From CAILLO01 sp964579735 (GTDB lineage: Bacteria > Bacillota > Clostridia > Saccharofermentanales > UBA5734), in assembly GCA_964579735.1 (NCBI GenBank), contig CAZOHH010000003.1, forward strand, positions 10,887 through 74,886: a DNA stretch of 64,000 bases, written 5' to 3'. The position numbers were made by a program, and so were the translations under genes. Positions within the stretch are counted from its first letter, which is position 1; every line of letters starts with the position of its first letter. The notes beneath the pieces are model-generated. The model searched no databases, was not told the origin of the DNA, and worked only from the letters and a program-made list of their open reading frames with translations. Of this stretch, positions 26,772-36,144 are shown piece by piece.

Positions 26772-28172
26772 ATGGCGAGGGACCTGGTTCGAGTCAAGGA
26801 ACTGTATCGCAATCCGACGGATTTCGAAGGTCGTACGATCAAGGTCGGCGGTTGGATTCGGACCGTACGCGACCAGAAGAGATTCGGCTTCATGGAACTC
26901 AACGACGGCACGTTCTTCAAGAGCCTTCAGGTCGTATTCGAGGAAGGCGGCATCGAGGATTATGCGGCCGCTGCCTCTCTCGGCACCGGCGCTGCGATCA
27001 TCGTGACCGGCCGCCTCGTCCCGACTCCGGATGCCCGCCAACCCTTCGAACTCAAGGCCGACAGAATCGAGGTCGAAGGCCCCTGCCCACCGGATTACCC
27101 GCTGCAGCCGAAACGCCATAGCGTGGAGTTCCTGAGGACCCTTCCGCACCTCCGCCCCCGAACCAACCTGTTCTCGGCCGTCTTCCGCGTCCGATCCATC
27201 ACCGCATTCGCGATCCATCGCTTCTTCCAGGATCGCGGCTTCGTCTACGTCCACACTCCCATCATCACCACCAGCGATGCCGAGGGCGCTGGACAGATGT
27301 TCAAGGTGACCACGCTCGATATTGGAAACCCACCGAGGAAGCCTGACGGGAACGTGGACTTCACGGAGGATTTCTTTGGAAAGCCCACCCATCTCACCGT
27401 CAGTGGACAACTGAACGTCGAAAGTCATTGCATGGCGTTCCGCGACGTCTACACGTTCGGGCCTACCTTCCGTGCGGAGAATTCCAATACCGCAAGGCAC
27501 GCAGCCGAATTCTGGATGATCGAACCTGAAATCGCGTTTGCGGATCTGAAGGATGACATGGCTCTCGCGGAGGAGATGCTGAAGTTCGTCATCCGTTCCG
27601 TCATGGAGGAATGCCCCGAGGAGATGGAATTCTTCAGCTCCTTCGTGGACAAGGGACTCAAGGAACGTCTGGAAAACGTACTGCAGAATGAATTCGCGAC
27701 GATCACCTATACGGAGGCCGTCGCCCTTCTCGAGACGATCAAGGAGCGGTTCCAGTACCCTGTAGCCTGGGGAGCAGACCTCCAGACCGAACACGAACGC
27801 TACCTGACGGAGGAGGTCTTCCGCAGACCGGTCTTCGTGACGGATTATCCGAAGGGAATCAAGGCTTTCTATATGCGCGTGAATGAAGACGGAAGGACCG
27901 TCGCTGCCATGGACTGCCTCGTTCCCGGCATCGGAGAGATCATAGGCGGCAGCCAGCGGGAAGAGCGCGTGGACGTGCTCGAACTCCGCATGCGGGAGCT
28001 GGACCTCGATCCAGACGACTATGCCTGGTATCTGGATATCCGCCGTTTCGGGGGGACCCGGCACGCCGGATTCGGTCTTGGATTCGAACGCCTCCTGATG
28101 TATCTGACCGGCGTCTCGAACATCCGCGATGTCCAGTCCTTCCCCCGGACGACCGGCTCCGCGGAGTTCTGA
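26772..28172 (+). CDS. asnS: Asparaginyl-tRNA synthetase AsnS
   Basis: 466 residues, the normal length. Class IIb synthetase that charges tRNA-Asn. The N-terminal OB anticodon-binding domain includes [22 protein letters not shown]; catalytic motif 2 is [26 protein letters not shown] (FRAEN and RHAAEFWM), and motif 3 is [19 protein letters not shown] five bases before the ATG fixes the start. No T-box leader is evident before it, in contrast to pheS. Confidence 0.96.
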   Translation: MARDLVRVKELYRNPTDFEGRTIKVGGWIRTVRDQKRFGFMELNDGTFFKSLQVVFEEGGIEDYAAAASLGTGAAIIVTGRLVPTPDARQPFELKADRIEVEGPCPPDYPLQPKRHSVEFLRTLPHLRPRTNLFSAVFRVRSITAFAIHRFFQDRGFVYVHTPIITTSDAEGAGQMFKVTTLDIGNPPRKPDGNVDFTEDFFGKPTHLTVSGQLNVESHCMAFRDVYTFGPTFRAENSNTARHAAEFWMIEPEIAFADLKDDMALAEEMLKFVIRSVMEECPEEMEFFSSFVDKGLKERLENVLQNEFATITYTEAVALLETIKERFQYPVAWGADLQTEHERYLTEEVFRRPVFVTDYPKGIKAFYMRVNEDGRTVAAMDCLVPGIGEIIGGSQREERVDVLELRMRELDLDPDDYAWYLDIRRFGGTRHAGFGLGFERLLMYLTGVSNIRDVQSFPRTTGSAEF

Positions 28173-28176
28173 GGTC

Positions 28177-28923
28177 ATGCCCGTCCGGCCTCCTTTCATC
28201 CTCGCATCCGGTTCCCCGCGTAGAAGGGAGCTGCTCGCGCGCATCCTGTGCGAGAACGGATTCGACTGGTTCTCGACCGATTTCGACGAAACGGTGGGGG
28301 ATGCGGACGCTTTGGACCCATGCGCACTCGTTCAGCGCTTCGCGGACGGGAAGCGGGAGCGCTGGACGGAACAAAACGCCCATGGCCCCTACGCGGATTG
28401 TCTCGTACTTGCGGCAGACACCATCGTGACCCTCGACGGCAAGGTCCTTGGGAAGCCCGTGGACGAAGAGGATGCCCGAAGAATGCTGCATCTCCTTTCG
28501 GGAAGACGACACGACGTACTGACAGGCCTTTCCCTTGCGTGGGTCAAGGATGGCTCCGCGCTCTTCCTGCTTCGCCATGTGGAAGATACCGCCGTCGTAT
28601 TCGCACCCCTCCCGTCCTCGCTGGTGGACTGGTATGTCGCGACCGGTGAACCCTTGGACAAGGCCGGCGCATATGGCATCCAGGGGCATGGCGCTCTACT
28701 CGTCGAGCGGATCGAGGGCTGCTACTACAATGTCATGGGGCTTCCCATCCAAAGGCTGGCCACGATGCTCGGACAGATCGAAGATATCACGGGGCTCTCT
28801 GGATTCGTCTCCCATCTTTCCCCGATGCGCACCGGATGCGAGGATGTCCGGAGGGAGAGCCCCAGCCATGGACTTGATCCATCTGACCACGACCCGTCTG
28901 CCGGAGACCGAACGACCTTATGA
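28177..28923 (+). CDS. maf: Maf-like nucleoside triphosphate pyrophosphatase
   Basis: 248 residues. Maf proteins hydrolyse non-canonical or modified NTPs to monophosphates. SGSPRRRELL at the N-terminus, AADTIV in the middle and YGIQG near residue 165 are the family motifs. The usual protein ends near MGLPIQRLATML (about residue 195); here a further 45 or so residues without family match run on and overlap the radC start by 56 bases. Begins five bases after asnS. The maf-radC-mreC order is common in Bacillota. Confidence 0.9.
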   Translation: MPVRPPFILASGSPRRRELLARILCENGFDWFSTDFDETVGDADALDPCALVQRFADGKRERWTEQNAHGPYADCLVLAADTIVTLDGKVLGKPVDEEDARRMLHLLSGRRHDVLTGLSLAWVKDGSALFLLRHVEDTAVVFAPLPSSLVDWYVATGEPLDKAGAYGIQGHGALLVERIEGCYYNVMGLPIQRLATMLGQIEDITGLSGFVSHLSPMRTGCEDVRRESPSHGLDPSDHDPSAGDRTTL

Positions 28924-29569
28924 AAAGCTCGAAGCCCTGGGGGCACCTGCGCTGACGGACGCCGAACTGGTCGCCATCCTCATTCGGAGCGGGACCCGCA
29001 CGGAGAACTCCCTCGTCGTCGCCTCCCGCCTGATTCTTCAGGGAGGGGAGGGGAGAGGGATTTCCTTCTTCGCTGACGCCACGGTCGAGGAACTCCGAAA
29101 CGTCCCCGGAATCGGCAGAGTGAAGGCCATATGCCTCAAGGCCGCCGTCGAGCTCGGGCGCAGGGCGACACGAGGTGGCGCGACACGCGGCGGAGAAAGG
29201 ATCCAGGACCCTGAAACCCTCGTCGATGGGGTTCTCGATGGAATGCGGTTTCTGGAAAGGGAGGAGATATGGGCGATTCTCCTCGATGTCCGCGGACGTC
29301 TGATCCGAACGATCCGCTTTTCAGGCGGAGGTCTGGCCGCATCGGTGCTCCTGCCGCGCGACCTCTTCCGGGATGCCATCCGAAGCGGCGCTTCGTCTCT
29401 CGTCCTTGCACACAACCATCCCAGCGGCGACCCTGAACCAAGCGAGGAGGACATCCACGCCACGTGCCAGGTTCGTGAGGCCGGCGACCTGATTGGAGTC
29501 CGATTGCTCGACCACATCGTGATGGCTTCGGGGGGAAGCGTCTCCATGAAACGTCGTGGATTGGTTTGA
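28868..29569 (+). CDS. radC: RadC family JAB-domain protein
   Basis: 233 residues. An N-terminal helix-hairpin-helix region (ALTDAELVAILIRSG, then VPGIGRVKA) is followed by a JAB1/MPN metalloprotease-like domain with HNHPSGDPEPSEED, which provides the zinc ligands. Despite its name, RadC has no proven repair role. The ATG at 28868 is preceded by GGAGGGAG about ten bases upstream and lies inside the tail of maf. A new promoter for mreC lies at its 3' end. Confidence 0.92.
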   Translation: MDLIHLTTTRLPETERPYEKLEALGAPALTDAELVAILIRSGTRTENSLVVASRLILQGGEGRGISFFADATVEELRNVPGIGRVKAICLKAAVELGRRATRGGATRGGERIQDPETLVDGVLDGMRFLEREEIWAILLDVRGRLIRTIRFSGGGLAASVLLPRDLFRDAIRSGASSLVLAHNHPSGDPEPSEEDIHATCQVREAGDLIGVRLLDHIVMASGGSVSMKRRGLV

Positions 29570-29594
29570 AGGAACCTGTGATATCGGGTATGAT
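29567..29594 (+). promoter_or_regulatory. Promoter of mreCD-PBP2
   Basis: TTGAAG (29567-29572), 16 bases, TATGAT (29589-29594), 49 bases before the mreC start. The -35 overlaps the radC stop codon. Confidence 0.55.
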
Positions 29595-29642
29595 GATTCC
29601 CGGATGTCGTTCTCACGGCAGGTCCGAGATCAGGGAGAATCG

Positions 29643-30491
29643 ATGCGCGGTCTTTTCAGGAATCGATTGGTGCTGCTCCTGTTGGCGACGATGGCGCTTC
29701 TATCGCTCGTTCTCTTCACTTCGATTCCCGGAAGCCCACTGTACCAGGTGACGTCTCCGGTCTCGTTGCTCCTGCAGCCCGTCCAGAAAGCGTTCCAGGC
29801 ATCCTGGGGAGCGGTGTCCGGGTTCTCCCAGTCGGTCTTCGAGGCGGAAGCCATCCGAAGGAAGAACGAAGCTCTCCTGCAGGAGATCGCGAGGCTCCAG
29901 AACCAAGTGCAGCAGCTCCAGGAGAGCGGTCGGCGATGGGAAGACCTGAAGTCCGCTTTCCAGATCAAGGAAACCTTCTCCGACTATGAAATCGTTGGAT
30001 GCCAGGTCATGACCCGGTCGGCCGCATCCTGGTTCGATCTCTTCCGTGTCGATGTCGGTGACCGGGATGGGATTTCCGTGACCGAAACGAACTCGTATCC
30101 TGTCGTCGACCCTGCGATGCATCTCGTCGGCAGGGTCTATTCCTCCGATCTGGTCAGTGCGAAGATCCTGCCGGTCGTCCATCAGGGCAGCGTCGTCGAC
30201 GGTCGGATTCAAAGACCCGGCGGATATCCAGTCCGGGTTCGCGGCGATATCCTCCTTCGGGATGAAGGACTCTGCTTCGTGGACCGGATTTCAGACGAGG
30301 CGATTCTTGAAGTGGGTGATGTGGTGATGACTTCTGGGGAAGGCGGGCTATATCCTGCAGGCATTCCCATCGGAACCATCGCTTCGATTTCGTATGGGCA
30401 GAACGATGCAGAACGGACGGCGACGCTCAAGCCCTTCGTCGATTTCGATACGATCACCTACCTCTTCATCATGAAGGAGAAGGCGTCCTGA
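29643..30491 (+). CDS. mreC: Rod shape-determining protein MreC
   Basis: 282 residues. Bitopic protein linking the MreB cytoskeleton to wall synthases. One N-terminal membrane helix (residues about 7-26), a coiled coil rich in Glu and Gln (about 65-100), and the beta-barrel domain with VGRVYS and SGEGGLYPAGIPIG. The ATG at 29643 has GGGAGA six bases upstream; the in-frame ATG at 29604 has no ribosome site. Overlaps mreD by one base (TGATG). No mreB is adjacent. Confidence 0.93.
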   Translation: MRGLFRNRLVLLLLATMALLSLVLFTSIPGSPLYQVTSPVSLLLQPVQKAFQASWGAVSGFSQSVFEAEAIRRKNEALLQEIARLQNQVQQLQESGRRWEDLKSAFQIKETFSDYEIVGCQVMTRSAASWFDLFRVDVGDRDGISVTETNSYPVVDPAMHLVGRVYSSDLVSAKILPVVHQGSVVDGRIQRPGGYPVRVRGDILLRDEGLCFVDRISDEAILEVGDVVMTSGEGGLYPAGIPIGTIASISYGQNDAERTATLKPFVDFDTITYLFIMKEKAS

Positions 30492-31069
30492 TGCAGCTTC
30501 CTCAGCGCACACGATCGATCCTGTTCTACTTCTTCGCGACCCTCGTCCTCGCGCTGATCCAGGTCACCCTTCCCGATCGTACGCTCGGGTTCCATGGAAA
30601 ACCCGACTTCATGCTGGTCCTCGTGGTGCTTTCCGGATTCTTCTATGGCCCTTTTGAAGGGGCGTTGGTCGGAATCGGTTCGGGATTCCTCCGGGACTCC
30701 TTCGCAGGGAGCACGATCGGCGCCGGCATGCTGCTCTTCATGTATATAGGCATCTTCTCCGGTCTTCTTTTCCGGAAACAGTTCCGAAAAGGCTGGCTCG
30801 CCGGCCTCCTGCAGGTGATTCTATTCTCGACCTTCACCTATGTCCTCGTCGACGGCATCGAGATACTCCTGCAGACGCAAGTCGGATCCTTCACGTTCGT
30901 CGATTGGACGCAGGAATTCTTCATGACGAAGTTGCCCGTTCTCCTGGCTTTCAACGTCGCCGCTTCGTTTCCCCTCCTTCTTCTCCTTCGCTTCGCGGGT
31001 CCACGTCGACGCGGGGTTCCCCAATTGGGTGCGGATGATGTCGCCAAGGACCTGTGGCAAAGCCCATGA
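30491..31069 (+). CDS. mreD: Rod shape-determining protein MreD
   Basis: 192 residues, about five membrane helices. Integral partner of MreC and RodA/PBP2 in the elongasome. GKPDFMLVLVVLSGFFYGP and GFLRDSF are recognisable family segments. Starts within the mreC stop codon and runs into the PBP start (ATGA at 31066), so all three proteins are probably translated in coupled fashion. Confidence 0.88.
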   Translation: MQLPQRTRSILFYFFATLVLALIQVTLPDRTLGFHGKPDFMLVLVVLSGFFYGPFEGALVGIGSGFLRDSFAGSTIGAGMLLFMYIGIFSGLLFRKQFRKGWLAGLLQVILFSTFTYVLVDGIEILLQTQVGSFTFVDWTQEFFMTKLPVLLAFNVAASFPLLLLLRFAGPRRRGVPQLGADDVAKDLWQSP

Positions 31070-33258
31070 AGAAGCGAGAGAGCTCCCATGCTCGCCCTGC
31101 GGGGAATTCCCCTTCACGATTCACGACGGCTCTGACCTGGGGAAAAGGGATCATCCACAACCGATTCGCTTTGCTATCCATCGTCTTCGGACTCTGCGGA
31201 GCGACGATTCTCGTCACGACGGCCTCGTTGCAGCTGACACCGGCCGCGGGCTCGCAGATCGCGGGCACGACCGGCGTCACGCGCCAACGCGTGATCAGCG
31301 CGACCCGTGGCGATATCTTCGACCGGTACGGCACGCCGCTCGCAGTCAGCAAGTCCATACGGATTCTATCCATCGCTTCGGCTGGCCTCGACAACAAGAC
31401 GCTCAACGCGATGCTTCTGGATCTCGCCAAGACGCTCGAAGAGAATGGGGAAACCTTTGATGACAGTCTGTCCGAGCATTTTGCGGTTTCACCGCTCCGT
31501 TTCGTCGGCACGGAGGAGGAAACGGTCGCATGGCAGTCCGGCAAGGCACTGTTCAATCTGAAGGCCGCTCCACAAAAGGTCGTCGTGTCCTATTACGACA
31601 ATACCTACATCAAGACCGACCCCTATGTCTTCTACCGGTATCTTCGCGAGACCCTCTTCGGCATCGACCCTTCGTACAGTGAACTCGATGCATTCCGAAT
31701 CCTGCGCCTTAGATATCGCATATACCGCGATTCATGGGCGTTCCGCCAGGGTACGCCCATCCCCGTCGCAAGCGATGTCCAGGCATCGACCGTCCGATAC
31801 CTGGAAGAACAGAACTATCGGTTCCAAGGGGTGCTTTCGTCTACCGAATCCCACCGCGTCTATCTTCCGGACGCCATTCTCGCAAGCCACGTCATCGGAT
31901 ACGTCAGGCGCATCTCCGCGCGGCAGCTGGAGGATCTGGACGTACTTGGCTACTCTCCTTCGGAAATCATCGGACAGACCGGCGTGGAGTCCTATGCAGA
32001 ACGGTATCTCCATGGACAGGACGGGGTCGTGCCCTATAACGTCTGGTCGAATCTGGGAGCCGACGGCATATTCTTCACCGAGTCGGCCGGCCGAGCCGCG
32101 GTCTCCGGTTTCGACGTCCGACTCACCCTCGACATGAAACTCCAGAAGATCGCCATCGAATCCCTGGTGCGGAACATCGAATACATCAAGCAGAAACAGG
32201 ACGACAAGAGCAAGAACGATGCCGATTCCGGCGCCGTGGTCATGATGGACGTCCAGACCGGCGAGATTCTGGCCATGGCAAGCTACCCTTACTACGATCC
32301 GAACGACTTCGTGCTCGCTGCGTCCGATAGTGCGGCTGCGAAGCGCATCGCCGCATACCTTGCGGACAACAAGAACAAGCCCATGCTCAACCGGGCCATC
32401 ATGGAGAACTACGCGCCCGGTTCCACATTCAAGCCGTTGACAGCCACCGCCGCGCTCGAATCGGGCACCATCACCCCGAATACCATCGTTCACGACCCAG
32501 GGGCCATCGACATCGGGGGCTGGAAGTTCAAGTGTCTGGAATACCCTGTCCGTGGTCACGGCGATCTTTCCCTGACCCGAGGCATGGCGACTTCCTGCAA
32601 CATCTTCTTCCAGCTCATCGGGACCCGTGCCGGAATCGACAACATCAACCACTGGGGCTACCTCTTCGGACTCGGTGAATACACCGGGATCGACCTTCCT
32701 GGAGAAGTCCGCGGCATCCGTGCGAGCAAGGAGATGAAGAAGCGCCTTCGCATGAATCCGGAGGACCAGGTCTGGTTTCCTGCCGACACCGCCCAGACCT
32801 CCATCGGACAGTTCGACAACAGCTTCACGGTCCTGCAGCTCTGCCGGTACACCGCCGCCTTGGCGAATGGTGGATATCTCGTGACGCCGCATGTGGTGAA
32901 GGACATCATCCGCCCGGACGGGTCCCTGGTTCGAGCCGAATCCCTGGACACCACGAAGATCCCCGTTCAGGATGCGACCCTTCGCGCCATCCGCGAGGCC
33001 ATGATAGCTACCGTGACGGATCCACAGGGTACCGCACGCAAGGCGTTCAAGGACTTCCCGATATCCGTCGCCTGCAAGACCGGAACCGCTGAAACGGGCC
33101 TGGAGGATCGCGCGTCCTCGAACGCCCTCTTCATCTGCTATGCTCCTGCAGACAATCCTCAGGTCGCCATCGCCCAGATCGTCGAGAAGGGCGTCTGGGG
33201 CTCGAACACGGCCGGCATCGCACGAGACCTCCTGTCGGCCTATTTCGGGCTCGATTGA
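31066..33258 (+). CDS. mrdA: Penicillin-binding protein 2 (class B transpeptidase of the elongasome)
   Basis: 730 residues. Cross-links lateral-wall peptidoglycan with RodA. One membrane helix (about residues 37-57), a dimerisation domain starting RGDIFDRYG, and the transpeptidase domain with Ser453 in GSTFK, the SCN motif at 510-512 and KTG at 671-673. I chose the ATG at 31066 because it overlaps the mreD stop as ATGA; the GTG at 31054, just after AAGGA, would add four residues and is possible. The mreC-mreD-PBP order assigns it to elongation rather than division. Confidence 0.92.
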   Translation: MKKRESSHARPAGNSPSRFTTALTWGKGIIHNRFALLSIVFGLCGATILVTTASLQLTPAAGSQIAGTTGVTRQRVISATRGDIFDRYGTPLAVSKSIRILSIASAGLDNKTLNAMLLDLAKTLEENGETFDDSLSEHFAVSPLRFVGTEEETVAWQSGKALFNLKAAPQKVVVSYYDNTYIKTDPYVFYRYLRETLFGIDPSYSELDAFRILRLRYRIYRDSWAFRQGTPIPVASDVQASTVRYLEEQNYRFQGVLSSTESHRVYLPDAILASHVIGYVRRISARQLEDLDVLGYSPSEIIGQTGVESYAERYLHGQDGVVPYNVWSNLGADGIFFTESAGRAAVSGFDVRLTLDMKLQKIAIESLVRNIEYIKQKQDDKSKNDADSGAVVMMDVQTGEILAMASYPYYDPNDFVLAASDSAAAKRIAAYLADNKNKPMLNRAIMENYAPGSTFKPLTATAALESGTITPNTIVHDPGAIDIGGWKFKCLEYPVRGHGDLSLTRGMATSCNIFFQLIGTRAGIDNINHWGYLFGLGEYTGIDLPGEVRGIRASKEMKKRLRMNPEDQVWFPADTAQTSIGQFDNSFTVLQLCRYTAALANGGYLVTPHVVKDIIRPDGSLVRAESLDTTKIPVQDATLRAIREAMIATVTDPQGTARKAFKDFPISVACKTGTAETGLEDRASSNALFICYAPADNPQVAIAQIVEKGVWGSNTAGIARDLLSAYFGLD

Positions 33259-33298
33259 GCTCGTCCGATTCCAGCTGCACGCATACAATGCGTCGCAC

Positions 33299-33327
33299 TT
33301 GTAATGCGGAGGCCGTGCCGTTATCAT
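33299..33327 (+). promoter_or_regulatory. Promoter of the MGS-like gene
   Basis: TTGTAA (33299-33304), 17 bases, TATCAT (33322-33327). The same -10 variant occurs before the LCP gene at 46743. Confidence 0.5.
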
Positions 33328-33359
33328 GAAATGGAATCTAGAATGACGGGAGGGCATAG

Positions 33360-33749
33360 GTGAAGATCGTATTGCTTGCCGACCACCGGAAGAACGAGTT
33401 GCTCGTGAACTTCTGCATCGCCTATTGCCGGATCCTCGAGAAGCATGAGCTCGTTTCGGTCTCCAACACCGCTCGTCTCGTGAAAAGCGCTTCGAATCTA
33501 GAGGTCATCGGTATCTCCGCGGACAATTCGGGAGGACTCGAACCCTTGGCTTCCCGTGCGATCTTCAACGAGATCGATGCCGTCATATACCTTCGCGACC
33601 CGATGCTCGACGAATACGACCTTCCCAACCCGCTGACCCGCGCCTGCGACGTGAACAGCATTCCCTACGCGACGAACCTCGCGACAGCCGAGGTGCTCGT
33701 TCTCGCCATAGACCGCGGAGACCTTGACTGGCGCAAGCTGATCCGTTGA
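33360..33749 (+). CDS. Methylglyoxal-synthase-fold protein lacking the catalytic residues
   Basis: 129 residues; the length and overall pattern match methylglyoxal synthase (MgsA): a first strand MKIVLLA, a YLRDP segment at 77-81, CDVNSIPYATNLATAE at 96-111 and a final WRKLIR. But the active site is gone. The AHD of MgsA is ADH here (7-9). The phosphate loop TGTTG is replaced by SVSNTA (33-38). The catalytic Asp of GGDQQ is Leu60 (GGLEP). The His and Asp of PHDPD are missing, with EYDLPNP at 85-91. It is therefore probably not a methylglyoxal synthase. GGGAGGG lies close to the GTG (33360). A terminator follows. Confidence 0.8.
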   Translation: MKIVLLADHRKNELLVNFCIAYCRILEKHELVSVSNTARLVKSASNLEVIGISADNSGGLEPLASRAIFNEIDAVIYLRDPMLDEYDLPNPLTRACDVNSIPYATNLATAEVLVLAIDRGDLDWRKLIR

Positions 33750-33786
33750 CCTTCTGCTGCGATTCCCACTTTCCGTCGAACTACAC

Positions 33787-33818
33787 AACCCGACCTCCTG
33801 CCGAGGCCGGGTTTTTGA
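33787..33818 (+). terminator. Rho-independent terminator after the MGS-like gene
   Basis: 11-bp stem with one A-C mismatch (arms 33787-33797 and 33803-33813), a 5-base loop and an immediate T run. Separates this gene from the nfn operon. Confidence 0.85.
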
Positions 33819-33901
33819 TTTGACGAATCGCCGAGCACCGCATAGAATCCATTTGAATGCCTAGCGAAGCCACTTTGAAGCCCCAAGGACGGAGGCCCCC
33901 C

Positions 33902-34747
33902 ATGTACCGGATCATCGAGAAGAAGTCCCTCAATCCACAGGTCAAGCTCATGGTCGTCGAAGCGCCCGTGGTAGCGAAGAAGGCCAAGCCAGGCCAGTTC
34001 ATCATCCTTCGCGTCAGTGACGAAGGCGAACGCATTCCATTGACCATAGCCGGGTACGACCGCGACGCCGGAACCATCACGATCGTGTTCCAGGAGGTCG
34101 GGAAGACGACCCGTGCCCTCGGTCAACTCGAGGTGGGGGAAGGTATCCTGGACTTCGTCGGCCCGCTCGGCATCCCTTCCCATGTCGACGGCATCAAGAA
34201 GGCCTGCGTCATCGGTGGGGGGCTCGGCACCGCGATCGCCTGGCCGCAGGCCAAGCACCTGCATGAAGCGGGCGCCGAAGTCCATATGATCTGCGGCTTC
34301 CGCAACAAGGACCTGATCATCCTCGAGGACGAGATCCGTGCCTCCAGCGATCGAGCCGTCATCACGACCGACGATGGTTCGAACGGCGTCAAGGGCTTCG
34401 TCACCGACCAATTGAAGGCTCTGATCGCCGAGGGAAACCAGTACGACGTCGTCATCGCCATCGGACCGCTCGTCATGATGAAGTTCGTCTCGCAGTTGAC
34501 CAAACCCCTCGGCATCAAGACCATCGTCAGCCTGAACCCCGTCATGATCGATGGAACGGGCATGTGCGGCGGATGCCGCGTCACCGTCGGTGGCAAGACG
34601 AAGTTCGCCTGCGTGGACGGTCCTGATTTCGACGGTCACGAAGTGGATTTCGACGAAGCCATCCGTCGTTCCTCCATGTACAAGGACGAAGAGAAGAAAT
34701 CGGACGACCTGCACGCCTGCCGCATGGGGGGACTCGCCAATGGCTGA
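33902..34747 (+). CDS. nfnA: NADH-dependent ferredoxin:NADP+ oxidoreductase subunit A (NfnA/SudB-like)
   Basis: 281 residues. Ferredoxin-reductase-type flavoprotein: an FAD-binding barrel with RIPLTIAGYD, NAD-binding motif GGGLGTAIAWPQ, and a C-terminal 2Fe-2S site with Cys222, Cys225 and Cys237 in MCGGC and FACVDGP. In NfnAB this subunit takes electrons from NADH; the pair bifurcates between NADPH, NAD+ and ferredoxin. Sulfide dehydrogenase SudB is the same family. The ATG at 33902 follows GGAGG and gives the usual MYRI start. Overlaps nfnB by eight bases. Confidence 0.88.
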   Translation: MYRIIEKKSLNPQVKLMVVEAPVVAKKAKPGQFIILRVSDEGERIPLTIAGYDRDAGTITIVFQEVGKTTRALGQLEVGEGILDFVGPLGIPSHVDGIKKACVIGGGLGTAIAWPQAKHLHEAGAEVHMICGFRNKDLIILEDEIRASSDRAVITTDDGSNGVKGFVTDQLKALIAEGNQYDVVIAIGPLVMMKFVSQLTKPLGIKTIVSLNPVMIDGTGMCGGCRVTVGGKTKFACVDGPDFDGHEVDFDEAIRRSSMYKDEEKKSDDLHACRMGGLANG

Positions 34748-36140
34748 CATGAGCCTTACGAAGTATCCGATTCCCGAGCAGGACCCGGATATCCGCAACA
34801 AGAACTTCGCCGAAGTCTCCCTCGGCTATACGGAAGCCCTTGCGAAGAAGGAAGCCGCCCGCTGTCTTCAGTGCAAGCACAAACCCTGCATCGCGGGCTG
34901 CCCCGTCCAGGTCGACATCCCAGGCTTCATCCTGAAGATCGCCCAGGGAGACCACGAAGGAGCCTATGCGATCCTGAAGGACACGAATACGCTGCCGGCC
35001 GTCTGCGGTCGCGTTTGCCCGCAGGAGACCCAGTGCGAGGAGAAGTGCGTTCGCGCGATCAAAGGAGAATCCGTCGGGATCGGCCGACTCGAGCGCTTTG
35101 CCGCCGATCGGCACATGGAGAAGGTCTGCGAGGCTCCGATTCCACCTGTGCGGAACGGCAAGAAGGTCGCCGTCGTCGGGTCCGGACCAGCTGGTCTGAC
35201 CTGCGCCGGGGACCTCGCCATGCTCGGATACGAGGTGACGGTCTTCGAGGCGTTCCACGTGCCGGGCGGAGTGCTGATGTACGGCATCCCCGAGTTCCGA
35301 CTCCCCAAGTCGATCGTCCAGAAGGAAATCGACGATCTCCGCAAGATCGGGGTCAGCATCCTCACGAACCGTGTCATCGGACGTGCGGAAACCGTCGACG
35401 AACTGCTCGACGAAGAAGGGTTCAGCGCCGTCTTCATCGGCACCGGAGCCGGACTCCCTTCCTTCATGAACATCCCGGGAGAGAACCTGAACAGCGTCTA
35501 TACCGCCAACGAGTTCCTGACCAGGATCAATCTCATGAAGGCCTATAAATGGCCGGAATGCGATACTCCCGTTCGAATCGGAAAGCGCGTGGCCGTCATA
35601 GGAGGCGGAAACGTCGCCATGGACGCCGCCCGCTCCGCGAAGCGTCTCGGCGCGGAACAGGTCTGCATCGTCTATCGCCGCTCGGAGCAGGAGATGCCCG
35701 CACGCCTCGAGGAAGTCCATCATGCCAAGGAGGAGGGTATCCAGCTCGTCACGCTGACGAACCCCACCGCCATCCTGGACGACGGCAAGGGCTGGGTCCG
35801 CGGAATGACCGTCGTGGACATGGAACTCGGCGAAGTCGATGCCAAGGGCCGTCGCTCCACCCACACGATCGAGGGCTCGGAACATGAGCTGCCGTTCGAG
35901 ACCGTCGTCATCGCCATCGGGCAGAGTCCGAACCCCTTGATCAGACAGACGACTCCGGGCCTCTCGACCCAGCGCTGGGGCGGCATCATCGTCGACGAGA
36001 GCACCGGGGAGTCCAGCAAGCCCCGCGTCTATGCAGGCGGCGATGCCGTCACGGGTGCCGCGACCGTCATCCTCGCCATGGGCGCAGGCAAGATCGCTGC
36101 GAAGGCCATCGACGAGATGATCCGCGCAAAGCAGGACTGA
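34740..36140 (+). CDS. nfnB: NfnB / SudA / GltD-like NADPH oxidoreductase (homotetrameric glutamate synthase small-subunit family)
   Basis: 466 residues. The N-terminal domain binds two 4Fe-4S clusters: Cys42, 45, 50 and 54, and Cys89, 93, 99 and 103. Then come an FAD fold (VVGSGPAG), an NADP fold (VIGGGNVAMDAAR), and a closing FAD contact (AGGDAVTGAATVILAMGAGK). Databases often label such genes gltA, but the overlapping partner of the NfnA/SudB family upstream makes electron bifurcation (or sulfide dehydrogenase) the better reading. No GltB large subunit is in the window. A GGGGGG stretch precedes ATG 34740. Confidence 0.88.
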   Translation: MADMSLTKYPIPEQDPDIRNKNFAEVSLGYTEALAKKEAARCLQCKHKPCIAGCPVQVDIPGFILKIAQGDHEGAYAILKDTNTLPAVCGRVCPQETQCEEKCVRAIKGESVGIGRLERFAADRHMEKVCEAPIPPVRNGKKVAVVGSGPAGLTCAGDLAMLGYEVTVFEAFHVPGGVLMYGIPEFRLPKSIVQKEIDDLRKIGVSILTNRVIGRAETVDELLDEEGFSAVFIGTGAGLPSFMNIPGENLNSVYTANEFLTRINLMKAYKWPECDTPVRIGKRVAVIGGGNVAMDAARSAKRLGAEQVCIVYRRSEQEMPARLEEVHHAKEEGIQLVTLTNPTAILDDGKGWVRGMTVVDMELGEVDAKGRRSTHTIEGSEHELPFETVVIAIGQSPNPLIRQTTPGLSTQRWGGIIVDESTGESSKPRVYAGGDAVTGAATVILAMGAGKIAAKAIDEMIRAKQD

Positions 36141-36144
36141 CGGC

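Noticed and set aside
26583..28244. 553-codon open frame antisense to asnS
   Set aside because: AsnS is complete on the plus strand; the antisense frame is a compositional shadow.
31732..33357. 541-codon open frame antisense to the PBP gene
   Set aside because: Same reason: the transpeptidase motifs are intact on the plus strand, and the antisense product is rich in Gly, Asp, His and Arg without domains.
33360..33749. Calling this gene mgsA (methylglyoxal synthase)
   Set aside because: The fold matches but all catalytic residues are replaced, so the enzymatic name would mislead.
34740..36140. Calling this gene glutamate synthase small subunit (gltD)
   Set aside because: It overlaps an NfnA/SudB partner and no large GltB subunit is present in the window; NfnB/SudA is the better fit.
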